From: Prorocentrum cordatum
Taxonomy: Eukaryota; Sar; Dinophyceae; Prorocentrales; Prorocentraceae
DNA: 64,000 nucleotides
Assembly (NCBI GenBank): GCA_963575745.1
Contig: CAUYUJ010000727.1
Span: 1-64,000 of the forward strand
Direction of reading: 5' to 3'
In this document: one piece after another, positions 53,691 to 64,000 of the stretch
Layout of the letters: each line of letters begins with the position of its first letter
Numbering within the stretch: position 1 is the stretch's first letter
Translations under genes and position numbers: made by a program
Notes under the pieces: generated by a model
Seen by the model: the letters and a program-made list of their open reading frames with translations, nothing else
Told to the model about the DNA's origin: nothing
The model's database searches: none

Positions 53691-54469
53691 AGGCCAGGGG
53701 CCCGAACTGGCGGGGATGCTTTTTAAGATCGCGACCGCAGGCGGGCGCCCGCGCGGCGTCAGGAGGTCGCGAAAAGAGCGCAAGCCGGCGCCGTCGCAGG
53801 TGAGGCCCGGAAAAGGGCCACGATGGTGGCGAGAACTACCACGCGGAGTACAACGGCAACGTGGCCGGGGGGGAGAACGAACGAAAGAAACGTGGGAAGA
53901 GGCGCAAGAGCGAAGGAAAGGCGACGAGAGACACAGCAGAGGAAGAAGGCGAAAGAGCGGCCAACAGCGGAAGAGAAACATAAGAACAGATAGCGGGAAA
54001 AGCTGAGCCGCAGCTCAGACGTGGAACAAGATGAAGATCGTCCGCACCTTGCAAAACTACCTGTGATTGTCGCAAGTAGGCAGCAGGGCCCGAAACCAAT
54101 CCAGTCGGATGCGGCGCCGCGGAGAAGCAAGGAGACCACGGAGCCGAAGTGCCAACGGCGGCAGGTGCGAGTGGCAGCGCAGAGGCGCCCCTGCTGAGGG
54201 CCACGCAGCACCCCGGGCCATCTCCAGGGCCAACGCAGGGGCGAAAGAGCGCGGGGGGCCTCCCACCACTCAAGCCCCGGGGGGGGGGGGGGGGGCAAAA
54301 GGTGTGGGGGCCCGTCAGAGAGAGGCAGCAGACAGTTGCCGGGAGCTCGATTACCTTCGGGGGGGAAGCTGTTAAAGCCGAAGGAAGGTAGGTGCACCCG
54401 CCAGTGCCGCCCACGAACAGCCCGGCGCCCGCCCGGCCAACAGCCGCAGAGCGATGTGGGATTGCATCG
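53691..54469. other. Basic/low-complexity stretch without supported gene
   Basis: Plus strand encodes an Arg/Glu-rich frame and minus a Ser/Leu/Pro-rich frame over the same DNA, each typical of purine-rich composition. A G14 run is at about 54,282. Nothing else is supported. Confidence 0.5.
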
Positions 54470-55240
54470 CCTGGGACATGCAGCTCTCTGGTCGGGTGCA
54501 GCTAAAATCAGCGGGATGGTGGAAAGAAGTTTCGCCTGAGACGTACAGCCGCCCGGCAATGGCATGAGTGGCAGAGGCGGACCAGGGGGCGCGGGTCGCG
54601 CCTGCCAGGTCGGTTGGGGTGCAGCTAACAGCAGCAGGATACAAGGTAAGTCCCGCCTGCGACGAGCCGATGCCTTGCTGGGGTGCAGCTAACAGCCGCA
54701 GGGCGAGGGGAAACTATTACACCTGAGACAAGCCGATGCACGACCAGAGCGCAGCTGACCTCCGCGGTGTGATTGGGGAAAACTTCTCCTGAGACGTGCT
54801 GGTCTACTGGTAGGGTGCAGCTAACAGCCGCAGGAACATGGGAAATGGTATCTTCGCCTGAAACGCGACGAAGCCCAGCTGGGGTGCACAACGCAGCTGC
54901 AGAGCGGAGGGGAAAGATAACGCCAGAGACAACCCGAGACCCGGCTGGAGTGCAACTGACAGACGCAGTGTGGTGGGGGATTGCTTCGCGTTTGCTACGC
55001 AAGAGACGTCCCGGTGCTCTGGTAGGGCGCAGCTAACAGCCGCAGGAAAATGGGAAATGGTGAACTTCGCCTGGGACATACTGAAGCTCTGCGTGGGGGC
55101 GGCAAATGGGGGGGCATTTAATGCCGCAGACGGCCACGAACCGGGTGAAGTGGCCAGAAGGATCGTCGAGCCCAACCCGCAGGAAGGGGAGGTGAGCCAC
55201 AGCCATATCCACACCAGTGCAGCTGACAGCCGCAGCGGCG
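54470..55240. repeat. About 67-bp tandem repeat with GTGCAGCTAACAGCCGCAGG box
   Basis: Nine or so diverged units. Each has GGGTGCAGCTAACAGCCGCAG, a G/A-rich middle (GGGAAATGGTA), and a TTCGCCTGAGAC box before the next unit. Starts near 54,492, 54,618, 54,685, 54,750, 54,816, 54,884, 54,949, 55,024 and 55,218. No coding signal. Confidence 0.85.
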
Positions 55241-55272
55241 TGAAGCGGGCGGTGGACACGACGGCCGAAGGA

Positions 55273-55372
55273 NNNNNNNNNNNNNNNNNNNNNNNNNNNN
55301 NNNNNNNNNNNNNNNNNNNNNNNNNNNNNNNNNNNNNNNNNNNNNNNNNNNNNNNNNNNNNNNNNNNNNNNN
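55273..55372. other. Assembly gap (100 N)
   Basis: Exactly 100 N, a conventional scaffold gap of unknown size. The sequences left (tandem repeat) and right (coding) need not be adjacent at this distance. Confidence 0.99.
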
Positions 55373-56253
55373 GTTGTCAAACTGTGCAGCCACAGCGACA
55401 AGCTGATCATGCAGATCTGCCTGTTCCCCGTCTGGGAGCCGACTATGCGGAACAGCCTCATGATAAGTTTGCTCCACATGGTGCACTTGGACATCGACAA
55501 CGCTATCATTGTGGACCACGGGCACAAGAACTCCAAAGGCGAGTCCCACATCCGTTTTGTCGTGAAGCCCCTCCGGTTCTCTTCGAGGGCTTCTCTGGTA
55601 CGCCGCCGGCCATGCGAACTGCGGTGGTGGAGGGCTCCGAGCGCCAGACGCACGCCGAGTCCATCGGGCCAGTCCTGGCGCACGAGAAAGGGGAGTCGTC
55701 CAGCGAGCAGCTTCCTGTTGAAGGTGGCGCGACTGGTTCGGGCTCTGTGGCGATGGAGAGCGAACCCTGTGCCAAGGCGGAGACTGATATTGATGTGGTG
55801 AGGCCCCAGCGGCACGGAAAGGCCATTGTTCCTCAGCAGCACGGCGAGAAGCACACATTCGTTCCAGGCATGGCCGCGCGCCTTGTCGGCCTCAAGGCTA
55901 GGCCACTGCTAAATGGTCGCGAAGGCACCCTGAGCTTCTACGACGACGCTGCTGACCGCTGGGCCTTCAAGACTAGTGCCGAAGCCATTCGTGTCAAGGC
56001 ATCTTGTCTTGAGCCTATCGGCTCCCATACGAAGAAGTCTCTCGGCATGGCGTTCCAAACGGCCGCCTTCGAGTGCCAACATGTGGACCCAGTTGCTAAC
56101 GACATGGTGTTCCAGATATTGTACGACCTTGCTGCTCAAGAAGGGCAGCCTGGGGTGGCCGCTTTCTTCCTGCCTTTATTCACGGACAAGACAGCCTTCG
56201 ACGAGATGTACTGCCACATGGCCGCCAGGAGCCCTGAGATCGCCTACCAGTGA
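55373..56253 (+). CDS. Hypothetical protein, 5' end lost in gap, with SH3-like LNGREG motif
   Basis: Coding from the gap edge: MQICLFPVWEPTMRNSLMIS and DIDNAIIVDHGHKNSKGESH, then a one-base frame change near 55,570. The second part has a linker and HTFVPGMAARLVGLKARPLL, NGREGTLSFYDDAADRWAFK, IRVKASCLEPI, the strand pattern (hydrophobic GL-x-RP-LNG-x-G ... RW) of a small beta-barrel often seen in dinoflagellate proteins. The C-terminal part DMVFQILYDLAAQEGQPGVA and LFTDKTAFDEMYCHMAARSP is helical. It ends at TGA 56251-56253. Function unknown. Confidence 0.55.
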
Positions 56254-56318
56254 GTGGCGCTTAGCTGATTTCTTGGTGTGCCAGGTGTATCCATTCTTAT
56301 GCCCTCATGCGTCATTCC

Positions 56319-56400
56319 TTGCGCCCCACGTTCGACGGGTTGCGCTTCCCGTCAAGGCTGCTCTGCGCCCCCACGTCTGTTGGGGTTGCGCTTCCCGTCT
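56319..56400. repeat. Short duplication
   Basis: Two copies of a block with GCGCCCC(C)ACGT and GGGTTGCGCTTCCCGTC within about 80 bp, downstream of the gene ending at 56,253. Confidence 0.6.
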
Positions 56401-56699
56401 AGGTCTCTTGTTTCATGTGCTACTCGATCCTTCGGGCGAGTGCATTGTTACCAGTTCCTGCGGGCGAGATTTGGCTGCGGCTCTTGTGCACGTGTGGACA
56501 CCTCAGACGTTCGTCTCCTAGGGCTGTAGGAAGAAGAAGAAGGAGGAGGAGGAGGAGGAGGAGGGGCAGGGCTTCTGATCCATGCGGCATGTTCCCAGCC
56601 TTCCCTGGGGAAGTCTTTGCTCGACGCGGGTGGGTTCGCTTCGAAATCCTCGTCAGATCTGGGGCCCGCTCTTCATGGGGACAAGGCGGAGGATGAGGG

Positions 56700-57480
56700 T
56701 CGGCGGCGACCCCGGGGGGGAAGCGAGAGGGGGCGGGCCGTTTCAAAGGCTTGGGAGGCCCCTGGCCTGCTGAGAAGTCTTCGGAGCCTCCCCCGAAAGC
56801 ACAGAACACTTCTCGGAAGGCCGCCGCCTTCTGAGAAGGCCTTACAATGGAGGCCAGTCCACATGGAACCTTCGACAAGAAACCAAACCCTGAGACCCCA
56901 GGAAGTCTATTGATTTTTGGTGAGGGAACGTCACGCTCTCCATAGCAAAACCATCGAAACCAAAGAAACCCAGCTCACCATGGAGGCGAGCTGGGTGTTT
57001 CTTGGCATGGGTCTCCACTGCACTGTATGGCGCAAATGGCCCCCAAGCGGATCCTAATACGGCCAACGAGGGGAGCAAAAGCATGCCGCTCTCGCACCGC
57101 TGGAAGCCAACCCCTCCAGCACGATCACAAGATAAGATCCCCACAGAAGGTCACAAGCTGGCGGCGAGTAAGGAGGGGAATGAGAAGGAGAAGGCCTTCT
57201 CAGAAGGCGACGGGACTGCTCAAAGGCCCCCCCCCCTGTTGGATAGCCGCATGCTGCCAGTCCTCGTGCCAATCACCCTGTCGGCGGCGAGCGAGGGGGG
57301 AAGTGAGAAGGAGGAGGCCTTCTCAGAAGGCGGCGGGACTCCTCAAAAGGCCTCCGGCCTTCTGAGAAGTTTTCGGTGTCTTCGGGGAAGGCTCAGAAAC
57401 CTTCTCAGACGGATGGGGGACTTCCAAGCCTTCTGAGAAGGCCCGCCCCTTCTCACCTCCCCACGGGCTCGCCGCCGAAC
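56700..57480. repeat. Long inverted repeat built on CCTTCTGAGAAGG
   Basis: The segment about 56,709-56,840 reappears inverted at about 57,345-57,470 (shared features: GGGGCGGGCC, GGCTTGG, CTGAGAAG, TTCGG, CCCCCGAAG, CACTTCTC). Each copy holds several CCTTCTGAGAAGG palindromes; another partial copy is at 57,165-57,240. Confidence 0.7.
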
Positions 57481-59720
57481 ATTGGGACCAAATGCGAATC
57501 CAAATGGGCCACAAAGGTCCCCAGGAGTCCCCCAAAGCCCTGAAGATGTCCCAAAAATATGCCCCCAAGGCCTCCGGATCACGACCCAGACGCAGTGTTC
57601 CAGTGGGCCGAAGACCACGAGATCTTCGCCCTCGCAGTACCGCAGCCACTGTACCGTGCTCCCGTCCCCATTGCGCCTCTTACGCCCATGCTGCTCAGCT
57701 CTCAGGGCCGGCGGACACGGCGACTAGGCCTCTTCATGAGGTCGGGCATGCCCTCCTACAGGCGGATTTTGGAAGAAAAGCTCAAGCTAACCAAAAATAT
57801 TTAAACATTGTCAAGTATACGTGGCCCATCCTCCACAGACGATCTGTTTGCGACTTAACATTTGCAACCCTCCCCCGGAGGCCGAGAGGCCACAGGGTTA
57901 CTCGTCGGTCGGAAGAAGTAGGTAAAAACATGAAGTATGAAGGCGGACAAAGTAGATTGGCTCCAGGCCCTCCCAGATAATAAAAACACGCATCAAGACC
58001 ATGCCGATTCTTGAAATAGGAAGGCGCTAGAAGTAGACTGGGATCTGGGAATCCAAGAATACCTACTTCTAACGACCGGCGTGTACCCTCAGACGCCCTG
58101 AAAGGCCACCGACAAAAAGCCGCGAAGGGGCACCGGCAGCTGGGCTTGACTGGACGGGACGCGCGAGGGTGCGCGAGACCCGTGCGAGGGCCACGTCGCC
58201 ACGGGAATGCAGGCGGCACGGGGCCGCAAGCCACAGGGCACGAGGGCACCCTCGATTCGGTAGGGTATAGACGCACTTCTCGGGGACGTCTCGGGGGAGC
58301 CCTGCAGCAGGGCCCGCGAAGGCAGACAAACATTGAGACACCAACAGCGGTCTCAGCAGTGCGTGCATCCCAGGCTTTCGAAAAGCGATCGCTTCAACAG
58401 CTTGCCATTGCTCGTACGTCCAGTCCCCGTGCATGCTTCAAGTTCGTGCGCGTTGATTTTGCTCGATGTATCCAGGATGCTCCTTGATGGTCCCCGAGAA
58501 AAAATACACACGTCCGAGCGATGCCAAGATAAGACTTCAGAGAGCCCCAAGATAACCCCAAAGAGCCTCAAGGCGCCTCCGAGATGACCAAGGCCACACC
58601 AAGAGCACAAGACCTGACAAGAGGGCTCCGAGATGCAGAGCCCGGTCGAACCATCGCATCCAAGGCGCCCCAACTCGATGATCATCAGAACGTGCGTCAG
58701 CGCCAACGTGTGTTGGTCCATCGAAGCCCTTCGACACCACGCAGGCGACGCGGCGATTGCCGACACAGGCCGAGCGGTGGAACACATATTCGGCTAACAT
58801 ACGGTCCTGAGGAACGTCAGGATCATCGAACAACACGCCCCAACGAGGGTCTCTGGAAGCGCACGAGAGCCCTCTGAGACGCTCCCAGAAGGCCTAACAG
58901 ACGCGAAGCCCCCAAGAGGAAACGCTGTAACCATGCAGCCTTACGGCCGTGCCAGGTAGAACATTCCTGCATGCATGTCGATGGTGCGCGGGCACGAACA
59001 AATGGACCATAGAACACTGCGGCCTTCTCAACTATTCACTCACGATTCCGTTGTCATGCGTGCTTCCGTCTGGTCTTCATATGGGGTACAATTCCGAGCT
59101 TCACTCGAACGACATCGGCAATGACCAACTTCACGTAGACGCCGAATTTCAAGACGCATCCGCACGTCACTCCCTCAGATGCCCCCGCTCCCCCGCTCGT
59201 TCACAGTCCGGCCGCAGTGAACCGAGCATCCGCCCTCCTGACCTGCCTTCCGAGCCGCGCCACGCATCGGCGACAAGGAGCACCCCGATCTGACCCCATG
59301 CCACTGACCTGCCTCCCGCGGGCTGGGGCCCCGACCCCTCCACCTTCCACCTGACCGGACGCGGCCCTGGCCGCGTCGAATCCGTGCCGAATCCACGTCG
59401 GCCTCGTCGATTCCGTGCCGCATCCGCGCCGAAAACGCGCCAGATCCGGGCAGAGTCCGCATGGAGCCCGCATTCGGCCCTGGAAGAGACGCAGGCGAGG
59501 CACCCCGAAGACGCCACGCCACGCAATGCACCCTGCATGGCGCGCGAGGTGCCCACGGGGCCGGCTGCCGTGGCGCGAGGGCGCCGGCCCCGACCACGCG
59601 AGTGTGGGGGGGGGGGGGGCACACGTGCGGATCACGGCGTCGCGCGTGCGAGAAAGAAGGCCCCCGGGGGAGCGAATATGCGACGAAACTAATCAATGCA
59701 GGCGCTAATCATTTTTTGAC
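57481..59720. other. Gene-poor region
   Basis: Frames are short or compositional. 58,530-58,620 contains CCAAGA repeat units of the family at 47.2 and 62 kb. 59,370-59,480 has small CGTGCCG/CGTCG repeats. A plus frame near 57,559 (DHDPDAVFQWAEDHEIFALA) has ordinary composition but too little context to call. Confidence 0.45.
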
Positions 59721-59724
59721 GAGC

Positions 59725-59905
59725 GAACAACTCACACCCATACCCATAGGAGGGTCGAAAGGAGGGGAGCTGGCTATGGGTATGGGTGCGAGTTGTCGGA
59801 CCATGGGGGAAACTCCCGTTCGAGCGGGGACCCCATCCGACAACACGCACACATAGCCTCCTCCGTCCCCCCTAGATGTATGGGTGCGTGTTGTTCGATC
59901 GTCAA
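59725..59905. repeat. Cluster of nested hairpins
   Basis: ACAACTCACACCCATACCCA (from about 59,728) pairs with TGGGTATGGGTGCGAGTTGT (to about 59,797). That right arm continues GTTGTCGGACCATGGGG, which pairs with CCCCATCCGACAAC at 59,831-59,844. A third GTGCGTGTTGTTCGA follows. No open frame of note. Confidence 0.7.
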
Positions 59906-60444
59906 TGTTGTAGTCGATCACTCGACACCTCACGCTCCACGCGCCGCGCGCCGCGCGCCGCGGGACGCGCGGTCATCTTCGTGCGCTCGCGCGGCCAGCC
60001 TGGCACGGGGGCGCCTCTGCGGCCAGGGCCGTCCTCGGCAGCGTGCCGCCCGGGACCCTGCCGAACGACTCGATCGGGCGAGGGGGCGTGCGCGTCCTCC
60101 TGCGGCCAGGTCTGGACCCTGCACGCCTCGTGCATACCGTCTGGCTGCAGCCAGGCCTGGCCCTGGGCCGAAATAACTGCGGGACGGAGCTGAGAGGCCG
60201 ACAAACCGTGCGCCGTGTTTGCCCACCCCTCTCCAGATCCGTCTTCTTCCACCTCTGCCTTCCACGGCCATCTGCTTGAGCCGACTATCAAATCCCACCA
60301 GTCCTTTCGGGCGTGAGTTGTTTAGAGTGTTTACTCTTCCACCCTCCCGTCTTCCCCGTCGGGATAAGGTTTTACACTGTTCCTTATTAATACACACCCC
60401 CTCCCCCACCTGGCCGGCGGCCAACCCGGAACCATGCCGACTCC

Positions 60445-60880
60445 ATGCGGGCCCGCCCCCGACCGTCCTGTCAAAAAACAGTACAAACCGTGCTCTGCCT
60501 CCACATTTGGAGCATGCGCGGCCAACCCGCCCGATGCGGCCCCTCCCCACCATCCCTGTCAACACGCAATGCAAACTACACTTTGGGGCAAAGTCTTGGG
60601 TCATGTTCGTGAGGCCCGCCAGCACTTTGCATTGTTTTTGACAGGGATGGCGGGGGTGTCAGCATATTCACTGGTGTGCGCAGGGCTACCACCCCTGGCA
60701 TACAACACTACAACATGCACCTCGCTGCTAAATCTTGATCATGCGCGGCCATCCCGCGATCACTGTCAAGTGACTTTTGACAGGGACGGCGGGGGTGGTG
60801 TCGCGTGGCCTGCTGTGCGCAGGCCCGCCAAACACAATGATGGGCATTGGCTTTCGACAAGGACGGCGGGGGCCGACATG
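60445..60880. repeat. TTTGACAGGGAYGGCGGGGG dispersed repeat
   Basis: Direct copies near 60,637, 60,775 and 60,850 with GCGCAGG/GCCCGCC context, and inverted copies CCGTCCTGTCAAAAAA (60,462) and CACCATCCCTGTCAA (60,548). No gene is supported. Confidence 0.65.
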
Positions 60881-60944
60881 TTTCCCGATGTGTGCTGTTA
60901 CGTCCGCAGGCGAACCTGACGCACTCTGCACGTGCCCCTGACGT

Positions 60945-61075
60945 GGCGCACCTGGCGCGGCTGGAGTTTGCGGCACACCTGGCGCACTCGGAGCACGTGG
61001 CGCATCTGGCGCACCAGGCGTGCCTGGCACGATCGGCAACCCTGGCACGCGTGGCGCACCTCGCCCAAGCGTCTT
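60945..61075. repeat. (GCACCTGGC)n 9-mer repeat
   Basis: About fourteen imperfect 9-bp units (GGCGCACCT, GGCGCATCT, GGCACGATC). The Leu-Ala-His reading is a repeat product. Confidence 0.8.
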
Positions 61076-61384
61076 GCATCTGGTGTCAGCGTCGGTTTCC
61101 AGTAGCTGCCAATCCAAAGACGACCGCTGCGCATGCTCAGGCTCAGATTTTACTTATATGTTGGGAAGGCGGGTGGAAGTGAGCTAGACGGCTTGCGGGC
61201 AAGTTGGTAGCCTGCCCCCTCCCCCTCCTCCCTCCCCCTGGGTTTCGAGGGGACGTCACGCGAGGGGTTGGAGCGTCCAAGATGGCCTCGGCGAGGAAGC
61301 CAACATCACTTATGTTGCTACGGTGTTGGCAACATGTTGAACTCCTGGGGGGGAACCCTAATTGGGGAGCCCCACTCCTTTTCA

Positions 61385-61830
61385 TCGATCTCCTCCTAGA
61401 TGGCCTCAAGACAAGATGGTCCCTAAGGCTCCCGAGGGTGCCCGACCCAAGAGGTGCCCAGGAGGCACCAAGAAGCCAAACGGAGGCCCCCAAGATGCTC
61501 CCAAGGCTCGGGCGACGCTCCAAGAGGCTCCTCAGAGGCACCCAAGACCCCACAAGAGGCCTCGGCGAGAAGGCCAAACTCACCGATGTCAGTGAGGAGG
61601 TGGCCGGATTAAGGCGCATCCTGGAACGACTCCCTACAAGATGGCCCCAGACATGGTCCCCTAAGCTCCCAAGGCTACCCCAAGACGGCGGCAAGAGGTG
61701 CCCAGGACGCCCAAGAAGAGGAGGAGGAGGAGGAGGAGGAGACGGAGGAGGGAGGAGGGAGGAGGAGGAGGAGTAGGAGGAGGGGGAGGAGGATCGCACG
61801 CCACTGAGGGAGAGAGAGAGAGAGAGAGAA
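61385..61830. repeat. CCAAGA repeat block 2, (GGA)n and (GA)n
   Basis: CCAAGAGGC/CAAGATGGC units to about 61,700, then GGAGGA to about 61,790 and GAGAGA at 61,810-61,830. Confidence 0.8.
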
Positions 61831-62039
61831 AACAAAAAAACACAAATTCGCCGGCCCAACGGGCCAGGGCGTGCTAAGATCTCCGGTAACTGGTTAACAG
61901 TATTAACAGTATTTCTAGTTCGCGCGCGCGGGGCGGCCCCTGGGGGTCCCCCGGCGAAAAGTACCCCGACCAACGCCCGGTCGCCGCCCGACCGCCGCCC
62001 GACCGCCGCCCGACCAAGTCTACTCAGAGATGGTTTTCC

Positions 62040-62700
62040 TTCTGGGTGCGGCCTCTCAGGCTCCCCAGAGCGCGCTCAGAGTGCCCCAAGAGGCCCCCAA
62101 GACTGCCCAAGAGGCCCCCGAGACGCCCAAAGAGCGCTCGAAGACGCCGAAGATGACCCCAAGACGGCCCAAAAGGCCCCCAAGACAGCCCAAGAGGCCT
62201 CCAAGACGCCCCAAGAGCCTTCCAAGAGGCCTCCGAAGAGAGCCCCAAGAGGCCAAAATCGTTGATTTTCATTGGTTTTTTCGATGTTTTTTGTGTTCTG
62301 GCTTTTTCGGCTTCCGGACGCTCCAAGACGGCCCAAGAGGCCCCCAAGACCGCTCCAAGACGGCCCACGAAGCTCCCAAGACGGCGCCGAAACGACCCAA
62401 GAGAGCCCTCAAGACGGCCCAAGTGCCGCCCAAGACGGACCAAGAGGCCCCAAGACGGGCCCAAGAGGGACTCAGGAGGGATACCGAGAACTCAAAAATG
62501 GAGCCCTCCGTCCCAGAAGGCGCCCAGGAGGTCCCAAAGAGGCCCCAAGAGGCCTCCAAGAGGCCCCAAGATGTCGCCAAGAGGCCCCAGGAGACTCCCA
62601 GGAGGCCCAAAAGAAGCCCCAGAAGGCTTCAAACATGTCTCCCAGGCGCCCCCGAACGGCCTCTCAACAGACCCCAAGAGGCCCCCCAAAGAAGCATCTT
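62040..62700. repeat. CCAAGAGGCC dispersed tandem repeat, block 3
   Basis: Irregular 10-14-bp units either side of a T-rich core at about 62,255-62,330 (TTTTTTGTGTTCTGGC, TTTTTCGGCTTCCGG). Structure and core parallel the block at 47,195-47,785. The long Pro/Arg/Glu frame on plus is compositional. Confidence 0.85.
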
Positions 62701-63261
62701 GACGACGACTCTATTTCGCCCCATCGAGAGACGACCCCCAGGGAACTGCTTCACCATCAAAACTCCCCACGCAACGCGTCCGAACGACACCCGCCCCCAA
62801 GAGCGCAACATGGGCAACGAACACACAGACAAAAACCAGCGATGCCATATCACGGGCCGGCGGAATGAGCGAAGCGATTCAATCCGACGGTCCTGCAAAA
62901 AACCCAGGGGGGTCCATCGGAGAGGACCTTTTTGTCACCCTGGCAGGAGCCAGGGTGACGACAAGACCCCCCCTAGGAAAAACAAACAGAACCGTCTTGC
63001 TCATCGTCGGGCAAATCTGCCCGCTCTTTTTGAAAGAGCCTGGTCCCCAGGCTACGGGCTTCCAACTCGTTGAGACCAAACGCCTGCAGGCAGTCAGCCA
63101 TGCAGAGATACCGCCCATTCTGGCGACTCGGGGCAGCCGCGCCCCGCACTCCCCTTGGCTGGGCCCCTGAAGGAACGAAAGAACCCCCGAACAGCTCCCG
63201 AGCCCCCGCCTCGGGAGAGACCCAGGGGCCCAGCCTAAGAGGGCGAATAGGATGCTTCAAC

Positions 63262-63274
63262 ATCATCAACCTCC

Positions 63275-63330
<56 letters not shown>

Positions 63331-63710
63331 GGAACACCATCATCATCGTCACCATCATCATCATCATCATCATCATGACACCACCATCATCATGAACATC
63401 CGCACCATCATTACCAACATTGCGCCACCATCATCAAACTCATCATCATCACCTCAGCATCATCATCATCAACATCATCATCACGGGGACACCATTATCG
63501 TCATCATCACCATCCTTATCATCATCATCGGGACACCATCATCATCGTCACCATCGTCATCAACAGCTTCATCATCAACCTCCTCCTCCTCATCATCATC
63601 ATGATCATCATCATCATCGGGACACCATCATCATCAGGATCATGATCATGGTCATGATCATCATCATCATCAAATCAGATGATCATCATCAACATCATCC
63701 GGACCATCAA

Positions 63711-63750
<40 letters not shown>

Positions 63751-64000
63751 GGGGCACCATCATCACCACCATCATCATCAACACCGTCAGCAGCATCATC
63801 AGCAGCAGCATCATCATCATCATCGGGACACCATCATCATCACCACCATCACCATCATAATCCGCATCACCAACATCATCAACCTCATCATCATGATCAT
63901 CATCATCATCATCATCATCGGAACACCATCATCATCGTCACCATCATTATCATCATCATCATCATCATCATCATCATGACACCACCATCATCATGAACAT
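63262..64000. repeat. (ATC)n microsatellite with higher-order duplication
   Basis: CATCAT arrays to the window end. A block with CGGAACACCATCATCATCG and CATGACACCACCATCATCAT occurs at about 63,330-63,396 and again at about 63,920-64,000, so a unit of roughly 600 bp is repeated and likely continues past the window. Confidence 0.95.

Noticed and set aside
60275-60282. Another GGCTCAAG on the minus strand.
   Set aside because: Only 8 bases plus a loosely placed TAG match, and no supported gene follows.

Overview
The window reads as nuclear DNA of a dinoflagellate. The strongest evidence is a near-perfect (20 of 21 nt) relic of the dinoflagellate trans-spliced leader (DinoSL) just upstream of an intact single-exon gene at 45-47 kb, with a second, gapped relic upstream of the gene at 20.7-24.4 kb. 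GC-rich base composition, a gene fragment with a GC-AG intron, two LINE-type retrotransposons, a Ty1/copia fragment, several kilobases of satellite and microsatellite, and a 100-N scaffold gap all fit. The high GC would suit a Prorocentrum-like genome, but that is only a guess.

Layout. 0-4.8 kb: minus-strand genes, one a probable degenerate or permuted methyltransferase and one with a C-terminal Cys-rich zinc ribbon. 4.8-13 kb and 19.6-20 kb: arrays of a 32-bp palindromic satellite (GAGCTC core), interrupted at 9.66-10.88 kb by a second palindromic family in which ATCGAT-centred and C/G-run hairpins alternate. Two diverged copies of one coiled-coil gene (8.3-9.1 and 13.2-14.0 kb) lie between these arrays. 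14-24.5 kb: minus-strand genes for WW-like, GIY-YIG-like, S24/S26-like and hAT-like/zinc-finger proteins, most broken by single-base frameshifts. 24.9-25.5 kb: a fragment of PPi-dependent phosphofructokinase with degraded active-site motifs.

26-36 kb: nested repeats, a 1-kb polypurine tract, then a LINE on the minus strand (zinc-finger/coiled-coil ORF1, endonuclease, reverse transcriptase, RNase H) up to about 35.44 kb. 36.5-38.3 kb: a 5'-truncated copia RT/RNase H fragment abutting (GAT)n/(GGA)n, followed in frame by an unrelated-looking extension. 38.8-42.5 kb: coding-like minisatellites and (GAT)n. 42.96-43.14 kb: a 178-bp MITE with TA target duplications. 45.18-46.86 kb: the best intact gene in the window, a GT29 sialyltransferase-like type II membrane protein with two PAN/Apple-like Cys domains.

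47-64 kb: CCAAGA-rich dispersed repeats, a second LINE (48.7-53.7 kb, minus), a 67-bp tandem repeat, the N gap with a gene fragment on its right side, then repeat-rich DNA ending in (ATC)n. The genes do not form a pathway. The region is best seen as repeat-dominated chromatin with a few retroposed cellular genes and many decayed or mis-sequenced coding regions. Several breaks fall in homopolymers, so assembly indels cannot be separated from true pseudogenes here.
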